Shown: positions 43,796-52,539, numbered from the stretch's first letter. The stretch: 64,000 nt of DNA from Oleispira sp036960605 (GCA_036960605.1 JBALXI010000009.1:76415-140414), one strand, 5' to 3'. Notes: a model not told the origin generated them from the letters alone. Numbers and translations are program-made.

Positions 43796-44521
43796 TTAAT
43801 GTTTGGGGGTACGTGCTAAACACCAGATGCCTACTTTACTCGCGCCCGCTTTTTTAATAATCAGTGCCATTGAGTGAGCGGTGCTGCCCGTCGTCATAAC
43901 ATCATCAATCAACATGATGTGTTCACCGTTAAGTGTTTTGCGCGTAGGGTGAAAATGCAGTCCCACATTGCTGATGCGCTGGTGGCGGTTCAGATCTTTT
44001 TGTTCGCGACTATGGCTGCGTGTTGCGAGCTGAGCAATAACAGGTTTATCGAGAGCTTTGCCTAGTTCACGAGCGATAAGCTCAGCAGGGTTGTAGCCAC
44101 GCTTTATTAAGCTCCAACGGGTTGAAGGTACAAAAGTGAACGCATCTACTGTGTCTAAATCATGGGGCTGTCTTAACATCATTAGACTGGCGAGCTTATG
44201 TGCCCACTCGGTATGACGTTTGCTTTTTAAGCGTTGCAACCAGGTGTCGATAGGGGCGGCGTAACTGAAGCTGCTATGGCTATAATCGAAAGCGGGTTTT
44301 TTATGCAGGCATTGTCCGCAATAGCCTTGATTCGCCATGGCAATAGCACACATCTGACAGCGATTTTTTGCTTGCGGCAGGGAGTCTTCGCAGCTTGAGC
44401 ATATAAACCCAGCGTCGTGATTTGCTTCTAAGCAGAGCTCGCAGGTGCGATTTAAAAATGCCGGTAGTGCAAATTTTAACCGCGAGTATACCTTTTTATC
44501 CATCCAAGTTGACCAATCCAT
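43796..44521 (-). CDS. comF: ComF family phosphoribosyltransferase-like protein
   Basis: About 241 residues from ATG 44521; the frame is open to 44599, but that start would run into the 5' end of bioB. An N-terminal zinc finger (CELCLEANHDAGFICSSC and CQMCAIAMANQGYCGQC) is followed by a PRTase-like domain ending in the PRPP-loop LIDDVMTTGSTAHSMA. Family members act in natural transformation or DNA uptake in some bacteria (ComFC/GntX-like). It is divergent from bioB, an arrangement seen in many gammaproteobacteria. The ribosome site is weak. Confidence 0.88.
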   Translation of the reverse strand: MDWSTWMDKKVYSRLKFALPAFLNRTCELCLEANHDAGFICSSCEDSLPQAKNRCQMCAIAMANQGYCGQCLHKKPAFDYSHSSFSYAAPIDTWLQRLKSKRHTEWAHKLASLMMLRQPHDLDTVDAFTFVPSTRWSLIKRGYNPAELIARELGKALDKPVIAQLATRSHSREQKDLNRHQRISNVGLHFHPTRKTLNGEHIMLIDDVMTTGSTAHSMALIIKKAGASKVGIWCLARTPKH

Positions 44522-44599
44522 GTGTCTAGCTATTATGCGTTCAGTAATCCAAGTTAATGAGGATTCTAACAGTTGATTGAGATAAAAGGTATGAGCCAA

Positions 44600-45652
44600 A
44601 TGAGTAAGTTAGACGACAAATTGCGCCATAATTGGCAGCAGCAAGAAGTGGCTGAGCTCTTTGCCTTGCCGTTAAACGACCTTTTATTTAAAGCTCAAAC
44701 TGTTCACCGTGAGAACTTTGATCCGAATCAGGTGCAGGTCAGTACTTTGTTATCGATTAAAACCGGTGCCTGCCCAGAAGACTGTGCTTATTGTCCGCAA
44801 AGTGCTCGCTACGATACCAAGCTTGAAAAAGAAAAGCTGATGGAAGTAGAAGCCGTTATTGAAAAAGCCAAAGCCGCCAAAGCAGCAGGCTCTGATCGTT
44901 TTTGCATGGGGGCCGCTTGGCGTTCTCCGCGTGCTAAAGATATGCCTTATGTAGTGGCGATGGTCGAAGGCGTTAAAAACCTGGGTATGGAAACTTGCAT
45001 GACACTGGGCATGCTGGATCAAGAAAAATCTGCGCAATTGGCAGAAGCGGGTTTGGATTATTACAATCACAACCTGGATACGTCTCCTGAATATTATGGC
45101 GAAATTATCACTACGCGTACTTATTCCGATCGTTTAGAAACGCTGCAAAATGTTCGTGAGTCGGGCATGAAGGTTTGCTCTGGTGGTATTATTGGTATGG
45201 GCGAAAAAGAAACAGATCGTATTGGTTTATTGCGTCAGCTCGCCAACTTGCCTCAGCACCCTGATTCAGTACCGATTAATCAATTGGTTAAAGTTGAAGG
45301 GACGCCGCTAGAGACCGAGGGTGATTTAGATCCGTTTGATTTTATTCGGACCATTGCCGCTGCTCGTATTATGATGCCGCAATCCCATGTGCGTTTAAGC
45401 GCAGGTCGTGAAGATATGTCGGAAGAAATGCAGGCTATGTGTTTCTTTGCCGGTGCTAACTCTATTTTCTATGGCGAGTGCTTATTAACCACGCCAAATC
45501 CTGCGGCGAATAAAGATCAGGAATTGTTCCGCAAATTGGGTATTAACTCGGATCACAAAGTGACGCAGCAGCCAAAAGAGCTGGATGAATTGCTGGTTGT
45601 TGAATTGGGTAAGCCTGTTGAAAGTGAGCTGTTCTACAGCGCGGTTAAATAA
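44600..45652 (+). CDS. bioB: Biotin synthase
   Basis: Radical-SAM enzyme inserting sulfur into dethiobiotin, the last step of biotin synthesis. CPEDCAYCPQS carries the CX3CX2C 4Fe-4S ligands. The [2Fe-2S] region and IITTRTYSDRLETLQNVRE follow, then SAGREDMSEEMQAMCF and NSIFYGECLLTTPNP. About 351 residues from ATG 44600; an ATG at 44591 and a TTG at 44573 are also in frame. ATG 44600 is favoured by AAGG at 44586-44589. bioFHCD are not in the window. A strong terminator follows. Confidence 0.97.
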   Translation: MSKLDDKLRHNWQQQEVAELFALPLNDLLFKAQTVHRENFDPNQVQVSTLLSIKTGACPEDCAYCPQSARYDTKLEKEKLMEVEAVIEKAKAAKAAGSDRFCMGAAWRSPRAKDMPYVVAMVEGVKNLGMETCMTLGMLDQEKSAQLAEAGLDYYNHNLDTSPEYYGEIITTRTYSDRLETLQNVRESGMKVCSGGIIGMGEKETDRIGLLRQLANLPQHPDSVPINQLVKVEGTPLETEGDLDPFDFIRTIAAARIMMPQSHVRLSAGREDMSEEMQAMCFFAGANSIFYGECLLTTPNPAANKDQELFRKLGINSDHKVTQQPKELDELLVVELGKPVESELFYSAVK

Positions 45653-45716
45653 TCGCCTAATTCGGCCAATTTAATAAAGCTTTAATGAGAATCAGGCTAT
45701 ATAACAATACAGTCTA

Positions 45717-45745
45717 AAAGAGGCCAGCATACCGCTGGCCTCTTT
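45717..45745 (+). terminator. Terminator after bioB
   Basis: AAAGAGGCCAGC (45717-45728) pairs with GCTGGCCTCTTT (45734-45745) over 12 bases with a five-base loop. Only three T end it, but the stem is very strong. Confidence 0.78.
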
Positions 45746-45821
45746 GCGTTTCACTGTTTAAAATGTATACAGCGAAGAGTGAAAGTGTAATGGCGCATAC
45801 TGATATATAGATGAGGTGGAT

Positions 45822-46073
45822 ATGAATTTAGGTTCAACGTCAGGTTCTTCATTTAGCATTGCCACCGCAGGCATTCAGCAAAGTTCTGAGCAGGTGAAAC
45901 AAGCCGCTCAGCAAGTGGTCGAAGCGACAACAGCACGTCCTGCCCAAGGAACCGTAGAGGTTACCGATGCTTTAGTGAAGTTAAAAGAAGGTGAGCAAGG
46001 TGTTGCCGTAAATGCCAAAGTACTGGCAGCGGCCGACAAACAAATCGGCTCGTTATTAGACATAGATGCTTAA
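45822..46073 (+). CDS. Small hydrophilic protein of unknown function
   Basis: About 83 residues from ATG 45822, chosen because GAGG lies at 45813-45816. MNLGSTSGSSFSIATAGIQQ, then an Ala/Gln-rich helix, and LKEGEQGVAVNAKVLAAADKQIGSLLDIDA. The C-terminal part resembles the last helix of flagellar rod/hook proteins (KVLAAADKQIGSLLDI), but no flagellar genes are near. It is 58 bases upstream of the SprA-like gene and probably in its operon. Confidence 0.6.
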   Translation: MNLGSTSGSSFSIATAGIQQSSEQVKQAAQQVVEATTARPAQGTVEVTDALVKLKEGEQGVAVNAKVLAAADKQIGSLLDIDA

Positions 46074-46130
46074 TAGATAAGCGCATCACTAGACGCACAT
46101 AACACTTAAATAGAGGTAATCAGAGAGAGT

Positions 46131-47117
46131 ATGCAAATTCCAACCAGTGCAGGTATGTTAGCCAATAGTGTGTTGCCGGTAACGCCGACACAAGGTGGAC
46201 TATTGCCGCAAACTGGAGAAACTGCAGGCTCTACTCGTTTTGCCCCTGTTGAAGCGGTATCGACTATTCGTTTATCTCGGGCCGTTCCAGAGCAGCGTCC
46301 TCAACCTAATTTTGCCCCCGAAAATAGTGGCCAAGCGCAATTAACCCCACCACAAAATACAACCATTACTAAGAGTGGCTCAGCTGCTGACGCCGATGCT
46401 GGTGGTATTGATGAGCCGCAACAGGCTGGGCAGAAAATATCGCAAGATGACGCTTCGGGTAATGAAAGCCAAAATAATACGGCGAGAAATGATCAAGCTA
46501 AGCATGAAGCGGAGCAGGTCCAGCATCGTCAAGAACAGCAACAGCAGCAAGACCTTGATATTATCCGTCAGTTATCTCAACGTGATAATGTCGTGCGTGC
46601 CCACGAGCAAGCGCATAGTTCAGTGGGGGGGCAACATGCAGGTTCTGCTCAATACAGTTATCAGCGTGGCCCCGATGGTGTTAGTTATGCTGTCGGTGGC
46701 GAGGTGCCTATCGATGTCGGTGCTATCCATGGTAATCCACGAGCCACTCTAGAAAAGATGCAGCTAGTTCAGCGTGCAGCATTAGCGCCAGCCGACCCTT
46801 CTTCGCAAGACCGGCGTGTTGCGGCACTCGCATCTCAGCAAGCAAATCAGGCACGAGCAGAAATTGTCAGTGAAAGCCGCGTGACGGGCGGTGGTAGTGA
46901 CGATACAAAAAGTTCAGATGATAAAAAAGATACCCAGCTTAATTCCAAACAAGTAAGTGAAGCGTCGAATATAAGGGTATCTGTCCCTGTCAGTGTCGAC
47001 AGTGAAGATTTCCAAGTCTTCAATAATCGTATTGCTAAAATTAATGAAGTCTTATTGGCGATTAGCCGAAATGACGTCACTAATGCCACCGGCCAGCTAT
47101 TGGATGATGTGGTCTAG
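46131..47117 (+). CDS. SprA-family putative metallopeptidase
   Basis: 328 residues. The N-terminal 150 are low-complexity Gln/Ser/Ala/Asn-rich. Then a SprA-related domain with the zinc HEXXH motif HEQAH (158-162) in NVVRAHEQAHSSVGGQHAG, and GGEVPIDVGAIHGNPRATL with QRAALAPADPSSQDRRVAALA. The C-terminus is Ser/Asp/Lys-rich. No signal peptide, so it is either cytosolic or exported by another route. Family function is unknown; the HEXXH is the only basis for calling it a peptidase. Confidence 0.82.
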   Translation: MQIPTSAGMLANSVLPVTPTQGGLLPQTGETAGSTRFAPVEAVSTIRLSRAVPEQRPQPNFAPENSGQAQLTPPQNTTITKSGSAADADAGGIDEPQQAGQKISQDDASGNESQNNTARNDQAKHEAEQVQHRQEQQQQQDLDIIRQLSQRDNVVRAHEQAHSSVGGQHAGSAQYSYQRGPDGVSYAVGGEVPIDVGAIHGNPRATLEKMQLVQRAALAPADPSSQDRRVAALASQQANQARAEIVSESRVTGGGSDDTKSSDDKKDTQLNSKQVSEASNIRVSVPVSVDSEDFQVFNNRIAKINEVLLAISRNDVTNATGQLLDDVV

Positions 47118-47160
47118 TTAGAGTGCCTGCCTTTCCTGACTTCAGTCAAAAACTCCCCTT

Positions 47161-47188
47161 AAACCGTCAGCCGACGGTTTAATTTTTT
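47161..47188 (+). terminator. Terminator after the SprA-like gene
   Basis: AAACCGTC (47161-47168) and GACGGTTT (47173-47180) form a perfect eight-base stem with a four-base loop, ending in six T from 47183. Confidence 0.85.
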
Positions 47189-47210
47189 CTATGCTATTCC
47201 TTTAGCTGGC

Positions 47211-47239
47211 TTGACAAAATAAGCTTGTAAACGTATGTT
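47211..47239 (+). promoter_or_regulatory. Sigma-70 promoter of acyl-CoA dehydrogenase gene
   Basis: TTGACA (47211-47216) is a consensus -35, and TATGTT (47234-47239) a -10 with the ideal 17-base spacer. It fires toward the dehydrogenase at 47351 and overlaps the operator described next. Confidence 0.68.
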
Positions 47240-47256
47240 TCAAACAAGTGTTTGAA
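47239..47256. promoter_or_regulatory. PsrA-like operator over the dehydrogenase promoter
   Basis: TTCAAAC-AAGT-GTTTGAA is a perfect 7+4+7 palindrome. It fits the PsrA form (G/C)AAAC-N2-4-GTTT(G/C), used by the Pseudomonas TetR-type fatty-acid regulator. It begins at the end of the -10 and so would cover the start site. A partly overlapping AAAC-GTAT-GTTT lies just upstream (47229-47240). Confidence 0.62.
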
Positions 47257-47350
47257 TTTGATAGTTGTTCACATTGTAATCGCAATTATCTGTTGTTAAT
47301 CGATAAGCGGCTTTTTCCGCTCATAAACATAAGACTAAGAGGCTTTCCTG

Positions 47351-49156
47351 ATGCCAGAGTATAAAGTTCCGCTACGTGAAATGAAGTTCGTTACTGACGA
47401 ATTATTAGATTTCCCTGGTCACTACGCAAGTCTTCCTGTATTCGCAGACGTTGCGACTCCAGACATGGTTGATGCGATCATTACAGAAGGTGCTAAATTC
47501 TGTGAAAACGTTCTTGCGCCGATAAACCGTAGTGGTGATATCGAAGGTTGTACTCGTAACGAAGATGCTTCTGTTACTACGCCTACTGGTTTTAAAGAAG
47601 CTTACCGTCAATATGTTGATAACGGTTGGGCTTCTTTGTCTTCTGACGTTGAATACGGCGGCCAAGGCTTACCAGAATCTCTAGGAACTATCGTTTCTGA
47701 AATGGTGGGTACGGCTAACTGGTCTTGGGGCATGTACCCAGGTCTATCTCACGGCGCTAAAAATACTTTAGAAGCTTGGGGAACAGAAGAGCAGAAGCAA
47801 ACGTATCTTACTCAGCTTATCTCTGGTGAGTGGACCGGTACTATGTGTCTGACTGAGCCAGCTTGTGGTTCTGATCTAGGTATTTTGAAAACTAAAGCTG
47901 AGCCAAACGCAGACGGTTCTTATGCCATTTCTGGTACTAAGATCTTCATCTCTGCGGGCGAGCACGACATGGCTGGCAACATTATTCATGTTGTTTTAGC
48001 ACGTCTACCTGGCGCTCCTGCAGGGACTAAGGGTATTTCTTTGTTCATCGTACCTAAGTTCAACGTGAACACTGACGGTACTGTTGGCGATCGTAACGCT
48101 GTTGAATGTGGTTCTATTGAACACAAGATGGGTATTCATGGTAATGCTACTTGTGTAATGAACTTCGATGGCGCTAAAGGCTTTTTGATCGGACCTGAAA
48201 ACAAAGGCTTGAACTGCATGTTCACCTTTATGAACGTTGCTCGTATCGGTACTGCTCTACAGGGTGTTGCTTCTGCTGAAGGTTCTTTCCAGGGCGCACT
48301 AGCCTACGCTAAAGACCGTCTAGCAATGCGTTCTTTAACAGGTATCAAAGCACCTGATAAAGTAGCTGATCCAATTATCGTTCACCCAGACGTGCGTAAG
48401 ATGCTTCTTACACAGAAAGCATTCGCTGAAGGTGGTCGTGCACTTGTTTATCTAACGGCTATGAACGCAGATATCGTTCATAACGGCGCAACTGAAGAAG
48501 ATCGTAAAGCGGCTGATGACATGCTGGGCTTCCTAACGCCAATCGCTAAAGCATTCTTGACTGAATCTGGTCTTGAATCTGCTAACCACGGTGTTCAGGT
48601 ATTCGGTGGTCACGGTTTCATCGCGGAATGGGGCATGGAGCAGATCGTTCGTGATGCTCGTATCTCTACCTTGTATGAAGGAACTACCGGTATTCAGGCA
48701 CTTGATCTATTAGGCCGTAAGGTTCTTATGACTCAAGGTGCTTCTTTGAAGCAGTTCACTAAGCTAGTTCACGCTTTCTGCAAAGAAAACGCTGAAGACG
48801 CTGACATGAAAGAGTTCATTGAGCCATTGGCTAGATTGAACAAAGAGTGGGGCGATTTGACAATGAAAGTTGGCATGACCTCTATGCAAAACCGTGATGA
48901 AGTAGGTTCAGCGTCTGTTGATTACCTAATGTATTCTGGTTATGTAACACTTGCTTTCTTGTGGGCTAAAATGGCTAAAGTTGCTCAGACTAACTTGGCT
49001 GCTGGCACCACTGAAGAAGCTTTCTACGGCGCTAAAGTTAAAACTGCCCGTTTCTACTTCCAGCGAATTCTTCCACGTACTGCATCTCATGCAATTACGA
49101 TGGTGGCTGGCGCAGATAGCTTGATGGCTCTTGAAGAAGATCACTTTTCTTTCTAA
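47351..49156 (+). CDS. Acyl-CoA dehydrogenase, FadE-like long form
   Basis: 601 residues, the size of the Pseudomonas-type FadE group with an extra C-terminal domain. It oxidises acyl-CoA to trans-2-enoyl-CoA with FAD. Family segments: MTLTEP-like TMCLTEPACGSDLG, ISGTKIFISAGEHD, GSIEHKMGIHGNATCVMNFDGA (two halves), GGHGFIAEWG and STLYEGTTGIQALDLLGRK, the last holding the C-terminal catalytic Glu region. The gene is preceded by a TTGACA promoter with a PsrA-like operator, and a TetR gene lies 4 kb downstream. It is followed by a similar paralogue. Confidence 0.94.
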   Translation: MPEYKVPLREMKFVTDELLDFPGHYASLPVFADVATPDMVDAIITEGAKFCENVLAPINRSGDIEGCTRNEDASVTTPTGFKEAYRQYVDNGWASLSSDVEYGGQGLPESLGTIVSEMVGTANWSWGMYPGLSHGAKNTLEAWGTEEQKQTYLTQLISGEWTGTMCLTEPACGSDLGILKTKAEPNADGSYAISGTKIFISAGEHDMAGNIIHVVLARLPGAPAGTKGISLFIVPKFNVNTDGTVGDRNAVECGSIEHKMGIHGNATCVMNFDGAKGFLIGPENKGLNCMFTFMNVARIGTALQGVASAEGSFQGALAYAKDRLAMRSLTGIKAPDKVADPIIVHPDVRKMLLTQKAFAEGGRALVYLTAMNADIVHNGATEEDRKAADDMLGFLTPIAKAFLTESGLESANHGVQVFGGHGFIAEWGMEQIVRDARISTLYEGTTGIQALDLLGRKVLMTQGASLKQFTKLVHAFCKENAEDADMKEFIEPLARLNKEWGDLTMKVGMTSMQNRDEVGSASVDYLMYSGYVTLAFLWAKMAKVAQTNLAAGTTEEAFYGAKVKTARFYFQRILPRTASHAITMVAGADSLMALEEDHFSF

Positions 49157-49195
49157 GCGCTCTCTAAGCCAATATGTGAGTAATCACGTATAAAT

Positions 49196-49226
49196 AAAAA
49201 AGCCGCACTTTTTAGTGCGGCTTTTT
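49196..49226 (+). terminator. Terminator between the two acyl-CoA dehydrogenase genes
   Basis: AAAAAAGCCGCACT and AGTGCGGCTTTTTT form a perfect 14-base stem with a four-T loop. It separates the two genes, so each likely has its own promoter. Confidence 0.9.
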
Positions 49227-49368
49227 TGTGTTTGGCCGTAAATGAATCAAATTGACCGGTTAATTCGTCCTATTTGACCGATTTTTAACACTCTATAGTC
49301 GACTGTAGCGCTAGATGGTTTAAAATACCGCGCAGTTATAAACGCTATTAAATTAAGGAACCGCTGAA

Positions 49369-51153
49369 ATGCCTGAATATACAGCTCCCCTGCGCGACAT
49401 GCGCTTTTTGTTAAATGAAGTATTTGATGCACCTAGCATGTGGGCTGAAAACGCTCGTCTGGCTGAAGTTGTTGATACTGAAACAGCGGATGCGATCCTT
49501 GAAGAAGCAGGTAAAATTGCAGCTGAAGTTTTAGCGCCGATCAACCGTGAAGGTGATGAGGTTGGTTCTAAGTGGAAGGATGGCGAAGTAACGTCACCTC
49601 CAGGCTTTAAAGAAGCTTATAAAACTTATAGCGAAGGCGGCTGGGGCGGTCTTGGCGGTAATCCTGAGTTTGGCGGTATGGGCATGCCTAAAATGCTGGT
49701 GGGCCAAGTTGAAGAAATGATTCAAGGTTCAAACGTCTCTTTTGGTCTTGCGCCAATGTTGACAGCCGGTGCGTGTTTATCCTTGAACGCCCACGGTAGC
49801 CAAGAGCTAAAAGACAAGTACCTGCCAAACATGTACTCAGGTCAATGGCCGGGTGCAATGGATTTGACTGAGCCACACAGTGGTACTGACTTGGGTATTA
49901 TTCGTACCAAAGCAGAGCCAAATGCAGACGGTTCTTTCGCGATTTCGGGCACCAAGATTTTCATCACTTGGGGCGAGCACGACATGGCGGAGAACATCAT
50001 CCACCTTGTACTAGCTAAGCTTCCAGATGCACCTGCAGGTCCTAAAGGTATCTCGTTATTCCTAGTGCCTAAGTTCCTAGTGAACGAAGACGGTTCTTTA
50101 GGTGAGCGTAACCCAGTTAGCTGTGGTTCTATCGAACATAAGATGGGCATTAAAGCGTCTGCGACGTGCGTAATGAACTTCGATGGCGCTAAAGGTTGGT
50201 TGATCGGTGGCGAGAACAAAGGCTTAAACGCTATGTTCACCATGATGAACTACGAGCGTGTTGCGGTTGGCATCCAGGGTTTAGGCATCGCTGAAAACTC
50301 TTACCAGAACGCAGTAACGTACGCTAACGACCGTTTGCAGTCTCGTGCTCCAACAGGCAAGCAGTTCCCTGATAAAGTAGCCGATCCAATTATCGTACAC
50401 CCAGATGTACGTCGTATGCTTTTGACCATGCGTGCTAATACAGAAGGTTCTCGTGCTTTCTCTATGTATGCGTCTAAATGGTTGGATTTGTCTAAGTTCT
50501 CTGACGATGCTGAAACTAAGAAGTACGCAGAAACAATGGTTTCTTTGCTGACGCCAGTGGTTAAGTCTTTCTTGACAGATCTTGCATTAGAATCAGCGAT
50601 TGCTGGTCAGCAAGTATTTGGTGGACACGGTTTCATTCGTGAGTGGGGCCAAGAGCAGCACGTACGTGATATCCGTATTACGCAGATTTACGAAGGAACT
50701 AACGGCATTCAGTCTTTGGATCTTATCGCTCGTAAAATCGCCGGTAACGGTGGTGCTTTCTACAAGGTTTACGCTGACGAAATCGCCCAGTACTGTGCAA
50801 GCCAAGAAGGCAACCCTGCAATGGCTGAGTTCATCACTCCGCTTAAAGCAGCCGTGGCTAACCTGACTGATTTGACTGAGTGGGTTATGGATAAAGCTCA
50901 ATCAAACGCTAACGAAATTGGTGCTTCTTCGGTTGAATACCTTCAGGTATTTGGTTACACATCTTTCGCATACATGTATGCAATGATGGCTGAAAAGGCA
51001 TTAGCGAAAGAAAGTTCTGAACCTTTCTACGCAAATAAGCTAGCAACAGCTCGTTTCTTCACGAAGCGTTTATTGCCTAGATACCTTTCTTTGAGCGAGT
51101 CTGTTAAAGGCGGCGCTGATTGTCTGTATGCAATGGAAGCTGATCAGTTCTAA
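49369..51153 (+). CDS. Acyl-CoA dehydrogenase, FadE-like paralogue
   Basis: 594 residues, close throughout to the gene at 47351 (both start with MPEYxxPLRxMxF and share ISGTKIFI, CGSIEHKMGI, YEGTxGIQxLDLxxRK). MDLTEPHSGTDLG and GGHGFIREWGQEQHVRDIRI mark the active region. FAD-dependent first step of beta-oxidation; the two copies may differ in chain-length preference, which cannot be read from sequence. AAGGA lies before the ATG. The 212-base gap upstream carries a repeated TTGACCG word but no PsrA-like palindrome. Confidence 0.94.
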   Translation: MPEYTAPLRDMRFLLNEVFDAPSMWAENARLAEVVDTETADAILEEAGKIAAEVLAPINREGDEVGSKWKDGEVTSPPGFKEAYKTYSEGGWGGLGGNPEFGGMGMPKMLVGQVEEMIQGSNVSFGLAPMLTAGACLSLNAHGSQELKDKYLPNMYSGQWPGAMDLTEPHSGTDLGIIRTKAEPNADGSFAISGTKIFITWGEHDMAENIIHLVLAKLPDAPAGPKGISLFLVPKFLVNEDGSLGERNPVSCGSIEHKMGIKASATCVMNFDGAKGWLIGGENKGLNAMFTMMNYERVAVGIQGLGIAENSYQNAVTYANDRLQSRAPTGKQFPDKVADPIIVHPDVRRMLLTMRANTEGSRAFSMYASKWLDLSKFSDDAETKKYAETMVSLLTPVVKSFLTDLALESAIAGQQVFGGHGFIREWGQEQHVRDIRITQIYEGTNGIQSLDLIARKIAGNGGAFYKVYADEIAQYCASQEGNPAMAEFITPLKAAVANLTDLTEWVMDKAQSNANEIGASSVEYLQVFGYTSFAYMYAMMAEKALAKESSEPFYANKLATARFFTKRLLPRYLSLSESVKGGADCLYAMEADQF

Positions 51154-51186
51154 TCTGAGTTCGGGTTAGAAAGCTTCTAAAGAGAA

Positions 51187-51217
51187 AGCCGAATCAGAAA
51201 TGATTCGGCTTTTTTTA
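51187..51217 (+). terminator. Terminator after the second acyl-CoA dehydrogenase
   Basis: AGCCGAATCA (51187-51196) and TGATTCGGCT (51201-51210) form a perfect ten-base stem with a GAAA loop and seven T after it. Confidence 0.92.
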
Positions 51218-51359
51218 TGTTGGTAAATAATTTGGCGCAAAGGGTCTGGCTTGAGATTGAAGAGAGGGTAAAACCTTTGCTATACACTTTTGCGGTCCTG
51301 TCTATTATCTTCTATCTAATACATACTGTGGGTATAAAAATAATAGGGATGTTGCCAAA

Positions 51360-51947
51360 ATGGCAGAAAAAGAATTAGATAAGCGCGTTGAGCGTTCACG
51401 TCGATTATTGGTCGATGCCTTGCTAGAACTGATGAAGGATCGTCCGTATAGCAAAATATCTGTGGCTCATATCGCAGAAAAGTCAGGGGTTGCACGGCCG
51501 ACATTTTATCTACATTTCCACTCTAAAGACGACTTATTGATTGCTTACATTGATGAGATGTTTGAGAAATTCTATGCTGAGATTGATGGTTATATCACTC
51601 AGCGTAACGATGCTGATCCTGTTATTGCGACGATTATGTTCCATCAATGGTCTGATAATGCTGAATTTGCTCATTTGTTAGTACAAACTGATATTGAAAG
51701 CTTGATGCTCAATCAGTTCAAAAATTACATTGCCCGTGTGGTCGAACGCTTTATGACGGCGCACAGTGTGCAAAATAAAGCGGGCTTATTGCCTTACGTG
51801 GTCGATTTCCTCGCGGGTGCCTCGTTTATGGTTATTACGCGCTGGGTTCGAGAAGGTTTTGTAGAAACACCTGAAGTGATGGGTGAGCTGTACGCCTCTT
51901 TGGTTCGACCCGGTCTGCTAGCTGTTTTGTTAGGCGGCTATCTTTAA
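51360..51947 (+). CDS. TetR/AcrR family transcriptional regulator
   Basis: 195 residues. N-terminal TetR HTH: RRLLVDALLELMKDRPYSKI, then SVAHIAEKSGVARPTFYLHF. The ligand domain is all-helical without a recognisable subfamily mark. It is not clearly PsrA (which is longer at about 230). It sits just after the second acyl-CoA dehydrogenase, so control of fatty-acid use is a reasonable guess, as is binding the palindrome at 47239. No strong ribosome site ahead of the ATG. Confidence 0.88.
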   Translation: MAEKELDKRVERSRRLLVDALLELMKDRPYSKISVAHIAEKSGVARPTFYLHFHSKDDLLIAYIDEMFEKFYAEIDGYITQRNDADPVIATIMFHQWSDNAEFAHLLVQTDIESLMLNQFKNYIARVVERFMTAHSVQNKAGLLPYVVDFLAGASFMVITRWVREGFVETPEVMGELYASLVRPGLLAVLLGGYL

Positions 51948-51952
51948 GTTTT

Positions 51953-52123
51953 GTAACTATTCAGGTAGTTAAAATTAAGACAAAATAAGATCCATTATTG
52001 GCTGTTTGTGGAACAAATATGCGATGCAGGGAGCCGAACTAAGACTACAGGGAGCGTATTAACGCCGTTTTGTGGAATAAATACCCAATCAGGGATCGTT
52101 TTTAAAACCTGCTGAATAGTTAC
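51953..52123. repeat. Intergenic repeat-like element with terminal inverted repeats
   Basis: GTAACTATTCAG (51953-51964) and its exact complement (52112-52123) bound a 147-base core. The core has two similar copies of TTTGTGGAA(C/T)AAATA (near 52005 and 52069) and three CAGGGA(G/T)C words (near 52027, 52048, 52091). No open frame is evident. It looks like a miniature or dispersed intergenic element. Confidence 0.5.
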
Positions 52124-52170
52124 GCAATAACTAACCAAGCGGGTGGCTTGGCTAGTTATCTTGAGTTCAC

Positions 52171-52539
52171 TTATTCAGCAATCTCAGGACTGGCAGCGGA
52201 TCCGGCACGACGCTTGAGGTCGTGACGCTTTTCATGAATCTTACGAATCTTACGCTGTGCAATTTCAAAGGCGTCTTTTACGGCCACATACATGTCTTCG
52301 TGATCTTTGTTATCGTGATTATCATTGGTAATCGCGACAGTCTCGCCTGGCAGACCTATCTCAAGTGATACGTGGGCTAGCTTACCCTTGTTGCTGTGGT
52401 TGTGTGGCATGGCCACGACTGCACGAATGCCGGTAACTGAATCATATATGCTGGAGATTTTATCGGCTTTTTCACGAATTAATTGTTCGATACCATCAGA
52501 ATGTTCAATATCACGGAAGCTAATTTCCAAACCTTTCAT
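52171..52539 (-). CDS. Ribosome hibernation-promoting factor / RaiA family protein
   Basis: 122-residue single-domain HPF/RaiA (no long C-terminal dimerisation domain): ISFRDIEHSDGIEQLIREKADKI is the family's first helix region, HVSLEIGLPGETVAI a strand, and YVAVKDAFEIAQRKIRKI the last helix. The family binds 30S subunits and forms 100S or stalled 70S ribosomes in stationary phase. Whether it promotes dimers (HPF) or blocks them (RaiA) is not clear. The C-terminal tail is basic then Ser/Ala-rich. AAGGA lies ahead of the ATG. Confidence 0.86.
   Translation of the reverse strand: MKGLEISFRDIEHSDGIEQLIREKADKISSIYDSVTGIRAVVAMPHNHSNKGKLAHVSLEIGLPGETVAITNDNHDNKDHEDMYVAVKDAFEIAQRKIRKIHEKRHDLKRRAGSAASPEIAE

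Noticed and set aside
44522..44599. Upstream ATG extension of comF
   Set aside because: Starting at 44599 would place the divergent comF start inside the 5' end of bioB. The later ATG 44521 is more plausible.
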